Shown one piece after another: positions 25,196-32,952 of a stretch of 38,326 nucleotides of DNA. The DNA is from Bauldia sp. (lineage in GTDB: Bacteria > Pseudomonadota > Alphaproteobacteria > Rhizobiales > Kaistiaceae): contig NZ_JAGRLA010000152.1 of assembly GCF_020442045.1 (NCBI RefSeq), positions 1 to 38,326 of the forward strand, in the 5' to 3' direction. The translations under genes were made by a program, and so were the position numbers. The first letter of the stretch is position 1. Each line of letters starts with the position of its first letter. The notes below the pieces were generated by a model, which saw only the letters and a list, made by a program, of their open reading frames with translations, was not told where the DNA came from and did no database searches.

Positions 25196-25356
25196 CCATG
25201 CTCGGCGGCGTGCCGCAGCTCGCCGCGCGACCGGATCGGGATCTTGGTCGCCGATTTGAGGAACAGGCTCGCCATGAGGCCGGCAATCATCAGGTCCGGC
25301 CAGCCGGCGCTGTCGCGGCGGTTGCCCATGCCATCGTTGCTTTCCTGACGTGGCAT
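25192..25356 (-). pseudogene. Remnant of a cation diffusion facilitator (CzcD-like) transporter C-terminus
   Basis: A 54-codon frame whose last ~35 residues (GWPDLMIAGLMASLFLKSA, then a RGELRHA tail) match the last membrane helix and tail of cation-transporter family proteins. Just before, SNDGMGN resembles the family's RNDxxGN motif, but the stretch normally lying between this and GWPD is missing. The N-terminal helices, including the metal-binding HxxxD motifs, are not present upstream; the DUF6544 gene ends only 50 bp away. I read it as a degraded, internally deleted fragment. The alternative is a tiny functional membrane protein. Confidence 0.55.
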
Positions 25357-25406
25357 CCGCCTTCGACCCGGTGCCATCAAGGTCGCTTGATTGCCCTTGC
25401 AGGAAT

Positions 25407-26243
25407 CTATTCGGTCCCGACAACCGAATAGCCGATGACCTCTCCGCGGAAGTAGGTATATGGCCCGGCATCGGTGATCCATGACACGCTGGCGCGCGTC
25501 GGGATACGGATGCCGTCGAAGTCCCGATAGTCGCCGAAGGTGCCGCGCCAGGGCTGACGTACCGGCTTGCCGCCCTCCTCGTGTGGCCGGTCGTCGGCCT
25601 CGATCGCGACGATGTCGCCGCCGGTGTCGAAGATCAGCCGCACCCTGGCGGTCCGTCCGTCGGGCGTGTCCGACGCGACTTCGACCGTCTTCCCGTCGAT
25701 CCTTCGCCAGCGCAGCGCCGGGTTGCCCAGGATCGCATGGGGCGCCCAGGCAATTTCCGCGAGGTAGCGGAACAACTCTCCGTAGGTCGCCTCGGGCCCC
25801 ACCGCCGTCGCCATCGGCAGCGAGCCGAAGAGGCGCACCTTCAGCCGTCCCTCGCCGCCGACATAGGCGTCGATCACGCGGACGCCGACGAGCGGTGCCA
25901 TCGTCGCGCTGGCGTCCCACACGAAAGCCGGCGCGCCGATCCCGATCGCCTGGCGGGCCGGCACCTTCGTCCAGGCGGCATCGGGCTTGAGCTTCATTTC
26001 GGCAGCCTGGGTCAGCCGCGCTTCCAGGGGCGTGTCCGGGTGTCCGGCCGTGTTCCGCTCGGCGAAGGCGCGGACCAGCGGCGGCAGGCTGTCGCGGTCG
26101 ACGGCGACCGGATCGGCGGCCCCGACGCCTGCGAAAGCCGCTTCGATCTCCTTGTCGAATGCCTGGCGCGCGATCAGGTGCGCCGCCAATGCAGCGATGA
26201 CGGCGACGGCAATGATGACGAGAACCATCCGTCCGCCTCTCAT
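25407..26243 (-). CDS. DUF6544-type membrane-anchored protein
   Basis: A 278-residue protein of unknown function. One N-terminal transmembrane segment (about 6-24) precedes a soluble domain. The pattern FRYLAEIAWAPHAILGNPALRW, then WRGTFGDYRDFDGIRIPT, then ASVSWITDAGPYTYFRGEV is how I recognise the DUF6544 family, which has no assigned role. The mixed-strand domain with a conserved tryptophan set probably lies outside the membrane. ATG 26243 begins one base after the nucleosidase stop (TGACATG), so translational coupling is likely; an alternative ATG at 26228 has a better AGAGG site. Confidence 0.68.
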   Translation of the reverse strand: MRGGRMVLVIIAVAVIAALAAHLIARQAFDKEIEAAFAGVGAADPVAVDRDSLPPLVRAFAERNTAGHPDTPLEARLTQAAEMKLKPDAAWTKVPARQAIGIGAPAFVWDASATMAPLVGVRVIDAYVGGEGRLKVRLFGSLPMATAVGPEATYGELFRYLAEIAWAPHAILGNPALRWRRIDGKTVEVASDTPDGRTARVRLIFDTGGDIVAIEADDRPHEEGGKPVRQPWRGTFGDYRDFDGIRIPTRASVSWITDAGPYTYFRGEVIGYSVVGTE

Positions 26244-26244
26244 G

Positions 26245-26901
26245 TCACCGGCTTGGCCGGAAGCGCCCTTCCTTGATATGGCCGGCAAGGTCGTCGATGA
26301 CCAGCGCCAGCTTCTCGTCGAGGATATGCAGGAATTCCGTCCAGTCGTGGAGCCCGGTCAGGTCGCTCCGTCCGTCCGAGATCGCACGCAGGCCGATCAT
26401 CGGTACGCCGAAGGCCCGCGCGGCGCGGAAGACGCCGTAGGTCTCCATGTCGACCATGTCGGCGTCGATCGCGTCATAGGCGGCGCCGGAGACGATATTG
26501 CCGCCGGTCGAGATCGAGGCGGCCGGGATATCGGGAATCCGGTCGCGGATCGCGATCACCGCCGGCTCGTCGGCGAAAGGCGTCACGCCCTTGTCGAAGC
26601 CGAGCGGCGAAGCGTCCATGTCGCGATAGGCGACACTGGAGACCTGGTAGATACCGGCGTGGTCGAGCTTCGCCGATCCCGCGGTTCCGAGCGAACAGAC
26701 GAGATTGGGTAGCGCCGCCGCATGGTCGAGTTCGCCGAGCGCGGCGGCCGCGCCAACCGCGGCCTCGACCGGTCCGACGCCGGTGATGACCGGCGTGATC
26801 CTCTGCTTGAGGTGCGACCCGTATTCCATCTCCGTCGCCATGACGTAGAGCACGGTCACGTCGCCATAGGAGGAGACGGTCGGTGGCGAGGCGTTTCGCA
26901 T
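26245..26901 (-). CDS. 5'-methylthioadenosine/S-adenosylhomocysteine nucleosidase family protein
   Basis: A 218-residue purine-nucleoside-phosphorylase-fold enzyme. VLYVMATEMEYG (18-28) carries the proton-donor glutamate, GVGPVEAAVGAAAALGEL and LGTAGSA form the ribose/base pocket, VDMETYG supplies the ribose-binding Glu, and LRAISDG has the catalytic Asp. These agree with MtnN, which splits MTA or SAH into adenine and a thio-sugar. The GFDKGVTPFADEP segment is of the shorter alphaproteobacterial type. It could also accept 5'-deoxyadenosine or futalosine. It lies 15 bp after the first four-cysteine gene and is coupled to the DUF6544 gene. Confidence 0.85.
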   Translation of the reverse strand: MRNASPPTVSSYGDVTVLYVMATEMEYGSHLKQRITPVITGVGPVEAAVGAAAALGELDHAAALPNLVCSLGTAGSAKLDHAGIYQVSSVAYRDMDASPLGFDKGVTPFADEPAVIAIRDRIPDIPAASISTGGNIVSGAAYDAIDADMVDMETYGVFRAARAFGVPMIGLRAISDGRSDLTGLHDWTEFLHILDEKLALVIDDLAGHIKEGRFRPSR

Positions 26902-26916
26902 GGTATTTGCCCGGCG

Positions 26917-27282
26917 TTATTTGCAGGTCAGGTAGGTGACGACATAGCCCTCGTTCATCCCGACCTCGACCAGGTGCAGGATCTTGCCGTCGATGTCGAC
27001 CTCGATGCCGAAGATGACATCCTCGATCCACCGCTCGTCCTGCTCGACGCAGGAATTGCTCAACCTCCAGACCTGTCCCTCGCCGCCGATCCGGTTGATG
27101 TTGATGATGTCGCAGACGAGGCCGCCGCTGACGATCTTGTCGTCACCGATGACCGTCGTGTTTTCGGCATCGGGAATGTCCGGGTTGCACTCGAAATACC
27201 AGGTCCCGTCTATCGGGGTCGCCGCCAGCGTCGGTCCGACGCCCGCAACGAGAATGACGCATGCGGCGGCAAGGGATTTCAC
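26917..27282 (-). CDS. Secreted four-cysteine protein A (uncharacterised, tandem paralog)
   Basis: A 121-residue protein with a clear signal peptide (1-20, ending TLA-A). The mature part has cysteines at 32, 57, 78 and 120. From residue 44 (VIGDDKI) to the C-terminus it aligns without gaps to the neighbouring protein at 27376, sharing CDI, IG, Q-W-L-SC, W, E, DG, L-EV, GYVV and the terminal Cys. Two disulfides in the periplasm are likely. Residues 22-31 (TPIDGTWYFE) also match FDGAWAYD of the paralog. I do not recognise a named family, and no enzyme motif is visible. It lies between the paralog and the nucleosidase. Confidence 0.8.
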   Translation of the reverse strand: MKSLAAACVILVAGVGPTLAATPIDGTWYFECNPDIPDAENTTVIGDDKIVSGGLVCDIININRIGGEGQVWRLSNSCVEQDERWIEDVIFGIEVDIDGKILHLVEVGMNEGYVVTYLTCK

Positions 27283-27375
27283 GGATGAAGCTCCTGGAGG
27301 GCGAGCGAAGGAATATCCCTGCAGCCTATGCTACCGGAGATCGTGTGGCGAGCACTTGCGAGCGGCAACCGGCCG

Positions 27376-27741
27376 CTAGTCGCAGCGCCGCCGCGCGACG
27401 ACATACCCGTCGTCGAGATCGACCTCGATCAGTTGGACCGGCTCGCCGTCATCGCCGCGCTCCATGGCGAGCAGGATGTTCCGGTCCCAGGTCTCGCCCT
27501 CGCCGGCGCAGCTTGCGGCCAAGGTCCAGGCCTGGTCGGCCGCGCCGATCGGCGTCACCGTCCCGATGTCGCATTCGCTCTCGTAGTAGATGATCCTGCG
27601 GTCCTTGATGACGGTCGGGACGATATCGCCGTTGTTGGCCTGGCAGTCATAGGCCCAGGCACCGTCGAACGGGTCGGCCGCGAAAGCCGGCGCGGCCGTC
27701 ATCACCAGCAATGCAATGGACGAAACCAGTTTCCGCATCAT
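27376..27741 (-). CDS. Secreted four-cysteine protein B (uncharacterised, tandem paralog)
   Basis: A 121-residue protein with a signal peptide ending near AFA (19-21), and cysteines at 33, 57, 78 and 120. The last three fall at exactly the same positions as in protein A. The shared pattern is DG-W near residue 26, CDI, IG, Q-W-L, SC, W, DG, L-EV, then GYVV and a final Cys. ATG 27741 overlaps the rsmB stop by 4 bases (ATGA) with GGAAAGG upstream; the second ATG at 27738 is equally possible. It is therefore translationally coupled to rsmB, although a functional link to an rRNA methyltransferase is not obvious. Function unknown. Confidence 0.8.
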   Translation of the reverse strand: MMRKLVSSIALLVMTAAPAFAADPFDGAWAYDCQANNGDIVPTVIKDRRIIYYESECDIGTVTPIGAADQAWTLAASCAGEGETWDRNILLAMERGDDGEPVQLIEVDLDDGYVVARRRCD

Positions 27742-29039
27742 CCGATCCTTTCCAGCACGCTGACGAAGAAGCCATCCGTATCGGTCTTCCCTGGCGTCAG
27801 CACGACACCATGCTCGGTCACCCTGGAGGCCGCCAGCAGGCGTGCGCCGACCTCCGGTCCGAGGTTGCGCTCGACCGCCGTTGCGGGCGCGACCGGCGAC
27901 ACGCCCGCCCCCCCGGCGAGGAGCGCGGCGATCCGGCCGTCGTTCTCCTCGGCGAGCAGCGAGCAGGTCACATAGACCAGCCGGCCGCCCGGCTTGAGGT
28001 AGCGTACCGCCGAGGACAGCAGCGCCGCTTGTTCCCGGATCCGGTCGTCGAGGTTGCGCTGGCTCAGCCGCCACTTGGCATCGGGTCGCCGCCGCCAGGT
28101 GCCGACCCCGGTGCAGGGCGCGTCGATCAGGACCGCGTCCATGCGGCCATCGAGGTCGTCGAGTGGGACACCGGCGGGACGGGCCTGAACATTGCGCGTC
28201 CCGGCCCGTTTCAGCCTGTCAAAAATAGGTGCCAGCCGCGCCCGGTCGCTGTCCGTTGCCTGTATCTGGCCTCGATTCTCCATGGCCGCGGCGAGCGCCA
28301 GGGTCTTGCCGCCGGCCCCCGCGCAGAGGTCGAGCACCTGTTCTCCGGGCCTCGCTCCGACCATCAGCGCGGCGATCTGGCTCCCCTCGTCCTGGATCTC
28401 GAAAAGGCCCCGCTGGAAGCCCGGTTCGACCTGGACATTCGGATGCCGGCCGTCGCCTTCCGTGGCCGCGATACGCAAGCCATCGGGGCTGAGAGCGGTC
28501 TCGGTCGCGTGGAATTTCGCCAGCGCTTTCAGGACCTTGTCGCGGCCGGCCTTGAGGCGGTTGACCCGCATATCGAGGGGCGGGCGGAGCGCCAGCGCCT
28601 CGCCTTCGGCGACCCAATCCTCGCCCAGGCTCCGCGCGAAATGCGGCGCCAGCCATTCCGGGATATCCCCGCGAACGTGGTCGGGCGCGTCGGCGAGATC
28701 GGCGCCGTCGATCCGCTGCCGTTCGGCTTCGCTCAGCGGTGGCGGCGCATGCGGCACGCCATCGATCATTGCCGCAAGTCCGGCTCCACCAAATCCCCAG
28801 CGTTTTCCTATAGTTGCCAGGATGATCGCACGCGGCGTCTCATCGCCCATCGCCCAGGCGCTCGACGCCCGCCAGCGCAGCGCGTCATAGACGATGTTGC
28901 CGATGGCGGCGCGGTCCTTCGAGCCGGCGAAACGGTGGGAAATTCCCCAGTCCTTGAGCGCCGCCGCCACCGGACGATGGCGGGTCTCCATCTCCGCCAC
29001 GACCTCGATCGCGGCCGCCAGGCGCGCTGCCGGCGTCAT
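27738..29039 (-). CDS. rsmB: RsmB-type 16S rRNA (cytosine-C5) methyltransferase
   Basis: A NOL1/NOP2/sun family SAM-dependent RNA m5C methyltransferase of 433 residues. The SAM loop is VLDLCAGAGGKTLALAAAM, followed by DAPCTGVGTWRRRPD with the release cysteine and VYVTCSLLAEEN with the catalytic cysteine. An N-terminal NusB-like helical domain is present (about 1-130). RsmB acts on C967 of 16S rRNA in E. coli; family members with this layout can have other targets. ATG 29039 is 22 bp after the MAPEG stop; an upstream in-frame stretch to 29111 overlaps the MAPEG gene and is not RsmB-like. It overlaps the four-cysteine gene B by 4 bases. Confidence 0.9.
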   Translation of the reverse strand: MTPAARLAAAIEVVAEMETRHRPVAAALKDWGISHRFAGSKDRAAIGNIVYDALRWRASSAWAMGDETPRAIILATIGKRWGFGGAGLAAMIDGVPHAPPPLSEAERQRIDGADLADAPDHVRGDIPEWLAPHFARSLGEDWVAEGEALALRPPLDMRVNRLKAGRDKVLKALAKFHATETALSPDGLRIAATEGDGRHPNVQVEPGFQRGLFEIQDEGSQIAALMVGARPGEQVLDLCAGAGGKTLALAAAMENRGQIQATDSDRARLAPIFDRLKRAGTRNVQARPAGVPLDDLDGRMDAVLIDAPCTGVGTWRRRPDAKWRLSQRNLDDRIREQAALLSSAVRYLKPGGRLVYVTCSLLAEENDGRIAALLAGGAGVSPVAPATAVERNLGPEVGARLLAASRVTEHGVVLTPGKTDTDGFFVSVLERIG

Positions 29040-29061
29040 CTCAACCCGCCCGCGGGCCGTC

Positions 29062-29484
29062 TCAGAGGTCGGTCGCCAGGTCCGCGAAGAAGACCAGCCA
29101 CATGGCGACAAGCGCCAGGAAACCGCCGGTGAAGACGGCGAAACGGCGTGGAATATTGTTGGTCGTCACGAAGATCAGCGCGTGAAACAGGCGCGATGCG
29201 ACAAAGACCCATGAGAGGACCAGCAGTCCCGTCGACATCCGGCCGGACATGAAAGCAAGCACGGTGACGACGTAAAAGAGCACCGGCAGCTCGAACTGGC
29301 TGCGGAAAGCGTTCGCGACGTTGTTGGCGCCGGCCGGCCAGACATCGGCGCCCAGCGCATAGTCGCGCAGATTGACGCTGCCCGCCCTGACCAGCCGCAG
29401 ACGGAGCTGACCAAGCCGGAAAAGCAGCACGAATGTCAGCGCCACCTGCAGGAAAAGCGGGGCAAAGGCGGTGGTCGGGCTCAC
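29062..29484 (-). CDS. MAPEG family membrane protein
   Basis: A 140-residue protein with four hydrophobic segments. RLVRAGSVNLRDYAL, then AFRSQFELPVLFYVV with the Asn/Glu-type MAPEG signature, and SRLFHALIFVTTNNIPRRFAVFTGGFLAL are characteristic of membrane-associated proteins in eicosanoid and glutathione metabolism (microsomal GST-like). In bacteria the substrate is unknown. It follows guaB by 63 bp and precedes rsmB by 22 bp, a neighbourhood I recall from other alphaproteobacteria. Confidence 0.85.
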   Translation of the reverse strand: MSPTTAFAPLFLQVALTFVLLFRLGQLRLRLVRAGSVNLRDYALGADVWPAGANNVANAFRSQFELPVLFYVVTVLAFMSGRMSTGLLVLSWVFVASRLFHALIFVTTNNIPRRFAVFTGGFLALVAMWLVFFADLATDL

Positions 29485-29547
29485 AGCGACTCATACTCCT
29501 TGAACCCTCCCGAATTGCGGATGAAAAGCAGCAAAAAAGAGACGGGA

Positions 29548-31038
29548 TCAGGCCCGGCCCGGATAATTCGGGCTCTCGCGGGTGATCGTCACGTCGTGCA
29601 CATGGCTCTCCCGCAGCGCCGCGCCGGAAATCCTGACGAAGCGAGCTTTGGCGCGCAATTCCTCGAGGTTCGCGGCGCCGACATAACCCATCGCCGCGCG
29701 CAAGCCGCCGGCCAGCTGGTGCAGGACGCCGGCAACCGGCCCCTTGTAGGGGACCTGGCCCTCGATCCCCTCGGGAACCAGCTTCAGCGTGTCGCGGACT
29801 TCCGCCTGGAAATAGCGGTCGGCGGAACCGCGCGCCATGGCGCCGATCGAGCCCATGCCGCGATAGGATTTGTAGGAGCGGCCCTGGTGCAGGTAGACCT
29901 CGCCCGGGCTCTCGTCGGTGCCGGCAAGCAGCGAGCCGATCATCGCCGAGGAAGCCCCGGCCGCCAGCGCCTTGGCAAGGTCGCCGGAGAACTTGATGCC
30001 GCCGTCGGCGATCACCGGTATATCCGCTTTCGCCGCCTCCTCCGCGGCATCCATCACCGCGGTCAGCTGCGGCACGCCGACACCGGCGACAATCCGGGTC
30101 GTGCAGATCGAACCCGGCCCGATACCGATCTTCACCGCGTCGGCCCCGGCGTCGATCAGGGCCTTCACGCCCTCGGCGGTCGCGACATTGCCGGCGATGA
30201 CCTGGACCCGGTTGGACAGTCCCTTCACCCGTTGCACGGACGCCAGCACGCCGGCGGAATGGCCATGGGCGGTATCGATGACGATGAGGTCGCATTCGGC
30301 GTCGATCAGGCGCTCCGCCCGCTCGATTCCGCCGTCGCCGACCGTCGACGCCGCCGCTGCGCGCAGCCGCCCCTGTTCATCCTTGGTGGCGTTGGGGTTA
30401 AGCTGGCTCTTCTCGATATCCTTCACCGTGATCAGGCCAACGCAGCGGTAGTCCGCATCGACGACCAGCAGCTTCTCGATCCTGTGCTGGTGAAGCAGGC
30501 GCTTGGCTTCTTCCTGCTCGACGGACTCGGAGACCGTCACGAGATCGTCGCGGGTCATCAGCTCAGCAACGCGCTGCGACGGGTCGGACGCGAAGCGGAC
30601 GTCGCGATTGGTGAGGATACCGACCAGCCTGCCCGCTCCGGCGCCCCGCTCGACGACGGGAATGCCCGAAATCCCGTGGCGGTCCATCAGCGCCAGGGCA
30701 TCGGCGAGCGACGCATCGGGATGGATGGTGACCGGATTGACCACCATGCCGGATTCGAACTTCTTGACCTGACGAACCTGTTCGGCCTGCTCCTCGGGCG
30801 AGAAATTGCGGTGGATAACACCGAGGCCGCCGGCCTGCGCCATGGCGATCGCCAGGTTGGCGTCCGTCACGGTATCCATTGCCGCGGAAATGATCGGCAG
30901 GTTCAGACCGATCGAACGGGTCAGTCGGGTGCCGATTTCCGCCTCGCCGGGCAGGACCTCCGAATAGCCCGGCGCCAGCAGGACATCGTCAAAAGCGAGG
31001 GCTTCTCGCCCGACCGAGGTATCCAAGAAAGCCGCCAT
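29548..31038 (-). CDS. guaB: Inosine-5'-monophosphate dehydrogenase
   Basis: Oxidises IMP to XMP, the committed step to GMP. In its 496 residues the TIM barrel is interrupted by two CBS domains (about 95-150 and 155-210). The catalytic loop is [17 protein letters not shown] with Cys312. The IMP-binding DGGIKFSGD and the mobile flap [10 protein letters not shown] and [11 protein letters not shown] are present. ATG 31038 has GGAG 7 bases upstream; an in-frame TTG two codons earlier is less likely. A terminator for the EF-hand gene precedes it, so its promoter must lie in 31039-31190. Confidence 0.96.
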   Translation of the reverse strand: MAAFLDTSVGREALAFDDVLLAPGYSEVLPGEAEIGTRLTRSIGLNLPIISAAMDTVTDANLAIAMAQAGGLGVIHRNFSPEEQAEQVRQVKKFESGMVVNPVTIHPDASLADALALMDRHGISGIPVVERGAGAGRLVGILTNRDVRFASDPSQRVAELMTRDDLVTVSESVEQEEAKRLLHQHRIEKLLVVDADYRCVGLITVKDIEKSQLNPNATKDEQGRLRAAAASTVGDGGIERAERLIDAECDLIVIDTAHGHSAGVLASVQRVKGLSNRVQVIAGNVATAEGVKALIDAGADAVKIGIGPGSICTTRIVAGVGVPQLTAVMDAAEEAAKADIPVIADGGIKFSGDLAKALAAGASSAMIGSLLAGTDESPGEVYLHQGRSYKSYRGMGSIGAMARGSADRYFQAEVRDTLKLVPEGIEGQVPYKGPVAGVLHQLAGGLRAAMGYVGAANLEELRAKARFVRISGAALRESHVHDVTITRESPNYPGRA

Positions 31039-31191
31039 CGCCAACTCCGGGAAATACGGGCACTGCCGGCCGGAAATCCGGCACGGGTACCCCGCTCCAT
31101 TGAAGAGAATTGGCGCGGGTGACTAGCACGTCCCCCACGATTCGGCAAAGCCCGTAAGGCGGCCGGATGCGGGCAATTTGCCCCATCACGG

Positions 31192-31225
31192 AAAAATGGG
31201 AAGGGCGGGATCACGCCCGCCCTTC
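31192..31225 (-). terminator. Rho-independent terminator after the EF-hand gene
   Basis: A perfect 10-bp stem (31200-31209 with 31216-31225) and a six-base loop are followed on the minus strand by CCATTTTT (31199-31192). It separates the EF-hand gene from guaB. Confidence 0.88.
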
Positions 31226-31236
31226 GATTTTCGCCG

Positions 31237-31246
31237 CCCCCCCCCC
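31237..31246. repeat. Ten-base C homopolymer
   Basis: A run of ten C lies just 3' of the EF-hand stop codon (31254) and before its terminator stem. On the coding strand it is G10. Such runs are prone to slippage. Confidence 0.9.
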
Positions 31247-31253
31247 GCGGACA

Positions 31254-32024
31254 TCAGCCGTTCTGCTCGGGACCGGGTCCGCCCTTCGGGCCGGGACCGT
31301 TTCCGGGACCGTTTCGAGGTCCGTCGCCCGGTCCGTTGCCGGGCCCCTGTCCCATGCCAGGTCCGTCGCCAGGACCGCCCGGCCCCATGCCCGGACCGCC
31401 GGGTCCGCCGCGGCGCCCCTGCAACTCGCTGGCGTCGAGGACGTTGTCGCCGTTGCGATCGAGGTTCTTCATCATCCGGTCGAAACGATCACTGTATTCC
31501 TCAAGCGTCACCGAAGCGTCGCCGTTCGGATCGAGCTGCTGGAAGTCGCGCACGATGCGCAGGTTCATGGTGTCCGCCCACAAGGCCTTGAATTCTTCCA
31601 GCGACAGGGCGCCATTGCCATCGGCGTCATACTTGCCGACGCGCTCCGCATTCACCGTCGCGATCTCCTCGGCGGTGATCGTCCCGTCTTTGTTGATGTC
31701 GAAGCGCTCGATGAGGAATTCGCTCATCCCGCCACGCGGGCCATCGCCGAAACCGGGGCCGCCGGGCCCACCGGGCCCGCCGGGGCCACCCGGTCCGCGA
31801 CCGTCGCGGTCCCAATCGCCGCCGCCGTGATGGCCGGGGCCACCGCGACCATGCCAGCCGCCGCGATCGCCATCGCGATCGTGGTAGGCCATCTGGCGCT
31901 GCTGCATCTGGCGCTGCTGCTGGTTGCGCATGCCGTCGCCGGAATCGGCGAAACTCGGCGCCGCCGCGACACCGACGGCGGAGGCCATCAGGGCAGCGAC
32001 AAGAATCTTGCTGGGGGTCTTCAT
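31254..32024 (-). CDS. Secreted four-EF-hand calcium-binding protein
   Basis: A 256-residue exported protein. The signal peptide (1-26) ends near SFA. A Gln/Arg/His/Gly-rich segment (30-100) with GPGGPG repeats follows, then four canonical 12-residue EF-hand loops: 109-120, 133-144, 165-176 and 189-200, each starting with Asp and ending with Glu. A Gly/Pro/Asp/Asn-rich repetitive tail (205-256) ends the chain. It would bind calcium in the periplasm or outside the cell. ATG 32024 has a GGAAG-type site upstream. It is divergent from the response regulator, and a T-tailed terminator follows its stop. The low-complexity arms are probably disordered. Confidence 0.88.
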   Translation of the reverse strand: MKTPSKILVAALMASAVGVAAAPSFADSGDGMRNQQQRQMQQRQMAYHDRDGDRGGWHGRGGPGHHGGGDWDRDGRGPGGPGGPGGPGGPGFGDGPRGGMSEFLIERFDINKDGTITAEEIATVNAERVGKYDADGNGALSLEEFKALWADTMNLRIVRDFQQLDPNGDASVTLEEYSDRFDRMMKNLDRNGDNVLDASELQGRRGGPGGPGMGPGGPGDGPGMGQGPGNGPGDGPRNGPGNGPGPKGGPGPEQNG

Positions 32025-32113
32025 CGTCTTTCTTCCTTCCTTGCATGTCCGGGGGTGTGGACAGCCCACAGATAGGTGCGATCGCCTGGATTGGTGTGGC
32101 TGGAATTCTTCCC

Positions 32114-32162
32114 TTTGTATCGAGGGTTGGCAGGATGGCGTGCTGATACAATGCGTTACATC
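32114..32162. promoter_or_regulatory. Candidate response-regulator operator between EF-hand and two-component genes
   Basis: TTGTATC (32115-32121) and GATACAA (32145-32151) form a perfect 7-bp inverted repeat, with centres 30 bp apart (about three helical turns). The right half overlaps an OmpR-style direct repeat: TACA at 32147-32150 and again at 32157-32160, exactly 10 bp apart (in ATACAATGCG-TTACATCTTT). It sits in the 202-bp divergent region 32025-32226, the expected place for autoregulation by the adjacent OmpR-type regulator. Not verified by any binding data. Confidence 0.45.
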
Positions 32163-32226
32163 TTTTCGGCCATGCGGGGTCCCGACGGCCTCGCAAATGC
32201 CGGCATGAAGCGCGATTAAGGAAGCC

Positions 32227-32952
32227 ATGAGCACGTCGCCCCACATCCTGATCGTCGATGACTCGGCCGACATCCGCGAGCCACTGGCGCGGTATCTCGC
32301 CAAGTCGGGCATGCGTACCTCCACCGCCAATGGCGGCGTCGAGATGCGCCGGGCATTGAAGACCAACGCCATCGACCTCGTCGTGCTCGACATCATGATG
32401 CCCGGCGAGGATGGTCTCTCGCTTTGCCGCTGGCTGCGGGAGACGACCGACCTCCCGGTCATCCTGCTGACGGCGATGGCCGAGGATACCGACCGGGTGG
32501 TCGGCCTCGAGATCGGCGCCGACGACTATGTCACCAAGCCCTTCAACCCTCGCGAGCTGCTGGCGCGGGTCAAGGCGGTGCTGCGGCGATCCCGCGCCCT
32601 GCCGCGGCAGGACGAACCGCCGAGGAGTGCCGAGCTCCGCTTCGACCGCTGGACGCTCGACACGGCGAGGCGCGAGATCATCGCCGAAGACGGGGTCGCC
32701 GTACCGCTGAGCACGACCGAATTCCGCCTGCTCACCGTGTTCGTCCGCCGGCCGCACATCGTCCTGTCGCGCGAGCAGCTCCTCGACCTGACCAGTGGCC
32801 GGTCGCTCGAGCCCTTCGAACGGTCCATCGACAACCAGATCAGCCGGCTGCGCAAGAAGGTCGAGGCCGATCCGAAATCCCCGACTGTCATCAAGACCGT
32901 CTGGGGTGGCGGATACGTGCTCGCCTGCGACGTCGAGGAACGGCCGAAATGA
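32227..32952 (+). CDS. OmpR/PhoB-family response regulator
   Basis: A 241-residue response regulator. The receiver domain has the acidic pair Asp11-Asp12, the phosphorylation site Asp55 (VVLDIMMPGEDG), Thr82 and Lys104 (VTKPFNP). A winged-helix DNA-binding domain follows (about 135-235), with LSTTEFRLLTVFVRRPHIVLSREQLL and TVWGGGYVL. It is typical of OmpR/PhoB regulators. ATG 32227 has AAGGAAG upstream. The stop overlaps the histidine kinase ATG by 4 bases (ATGA), so the pair is translationally coupled. The adjacent divergent EF-hand gene is a likely target. Confidence 0.95.
   Translation: MSTSPHILIVDDSADIREPLARYLAKSGMRTSTANGGVEMRRALKTNAIDLVVLDIMMPGEDGLSLCRWLRETTDLPVILLTAMAEDTDRVVGLEIGADDYVTKPFNPRELLARVKAVLRRSRALPRQDEPPRSAELRFDRWTLDTARREIIAEDGVAVPLSTTEFRLLTVFVRRPHIVLSREQLLDLTSGRSLEPFERSIDNQISRLRKKVEADPKSPTVIKTVWGGGYVLACDVEERPK

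Noticed and set aside
29500..31122. A 540-codon open frame antisense to guaB
   Set aside because: Shadow frame; guaB with both CBS domains and the catalytic cysteine is clearly the real gene.
31330..31420. Repetitive GGTCC/GGACC-rich DNA resembling a tandem repeat array
   Set aside because: It is the coding sequence of the Gly/Pro-rich tail of the EF-hand protein, not a separate repeat element or CRISPR array.
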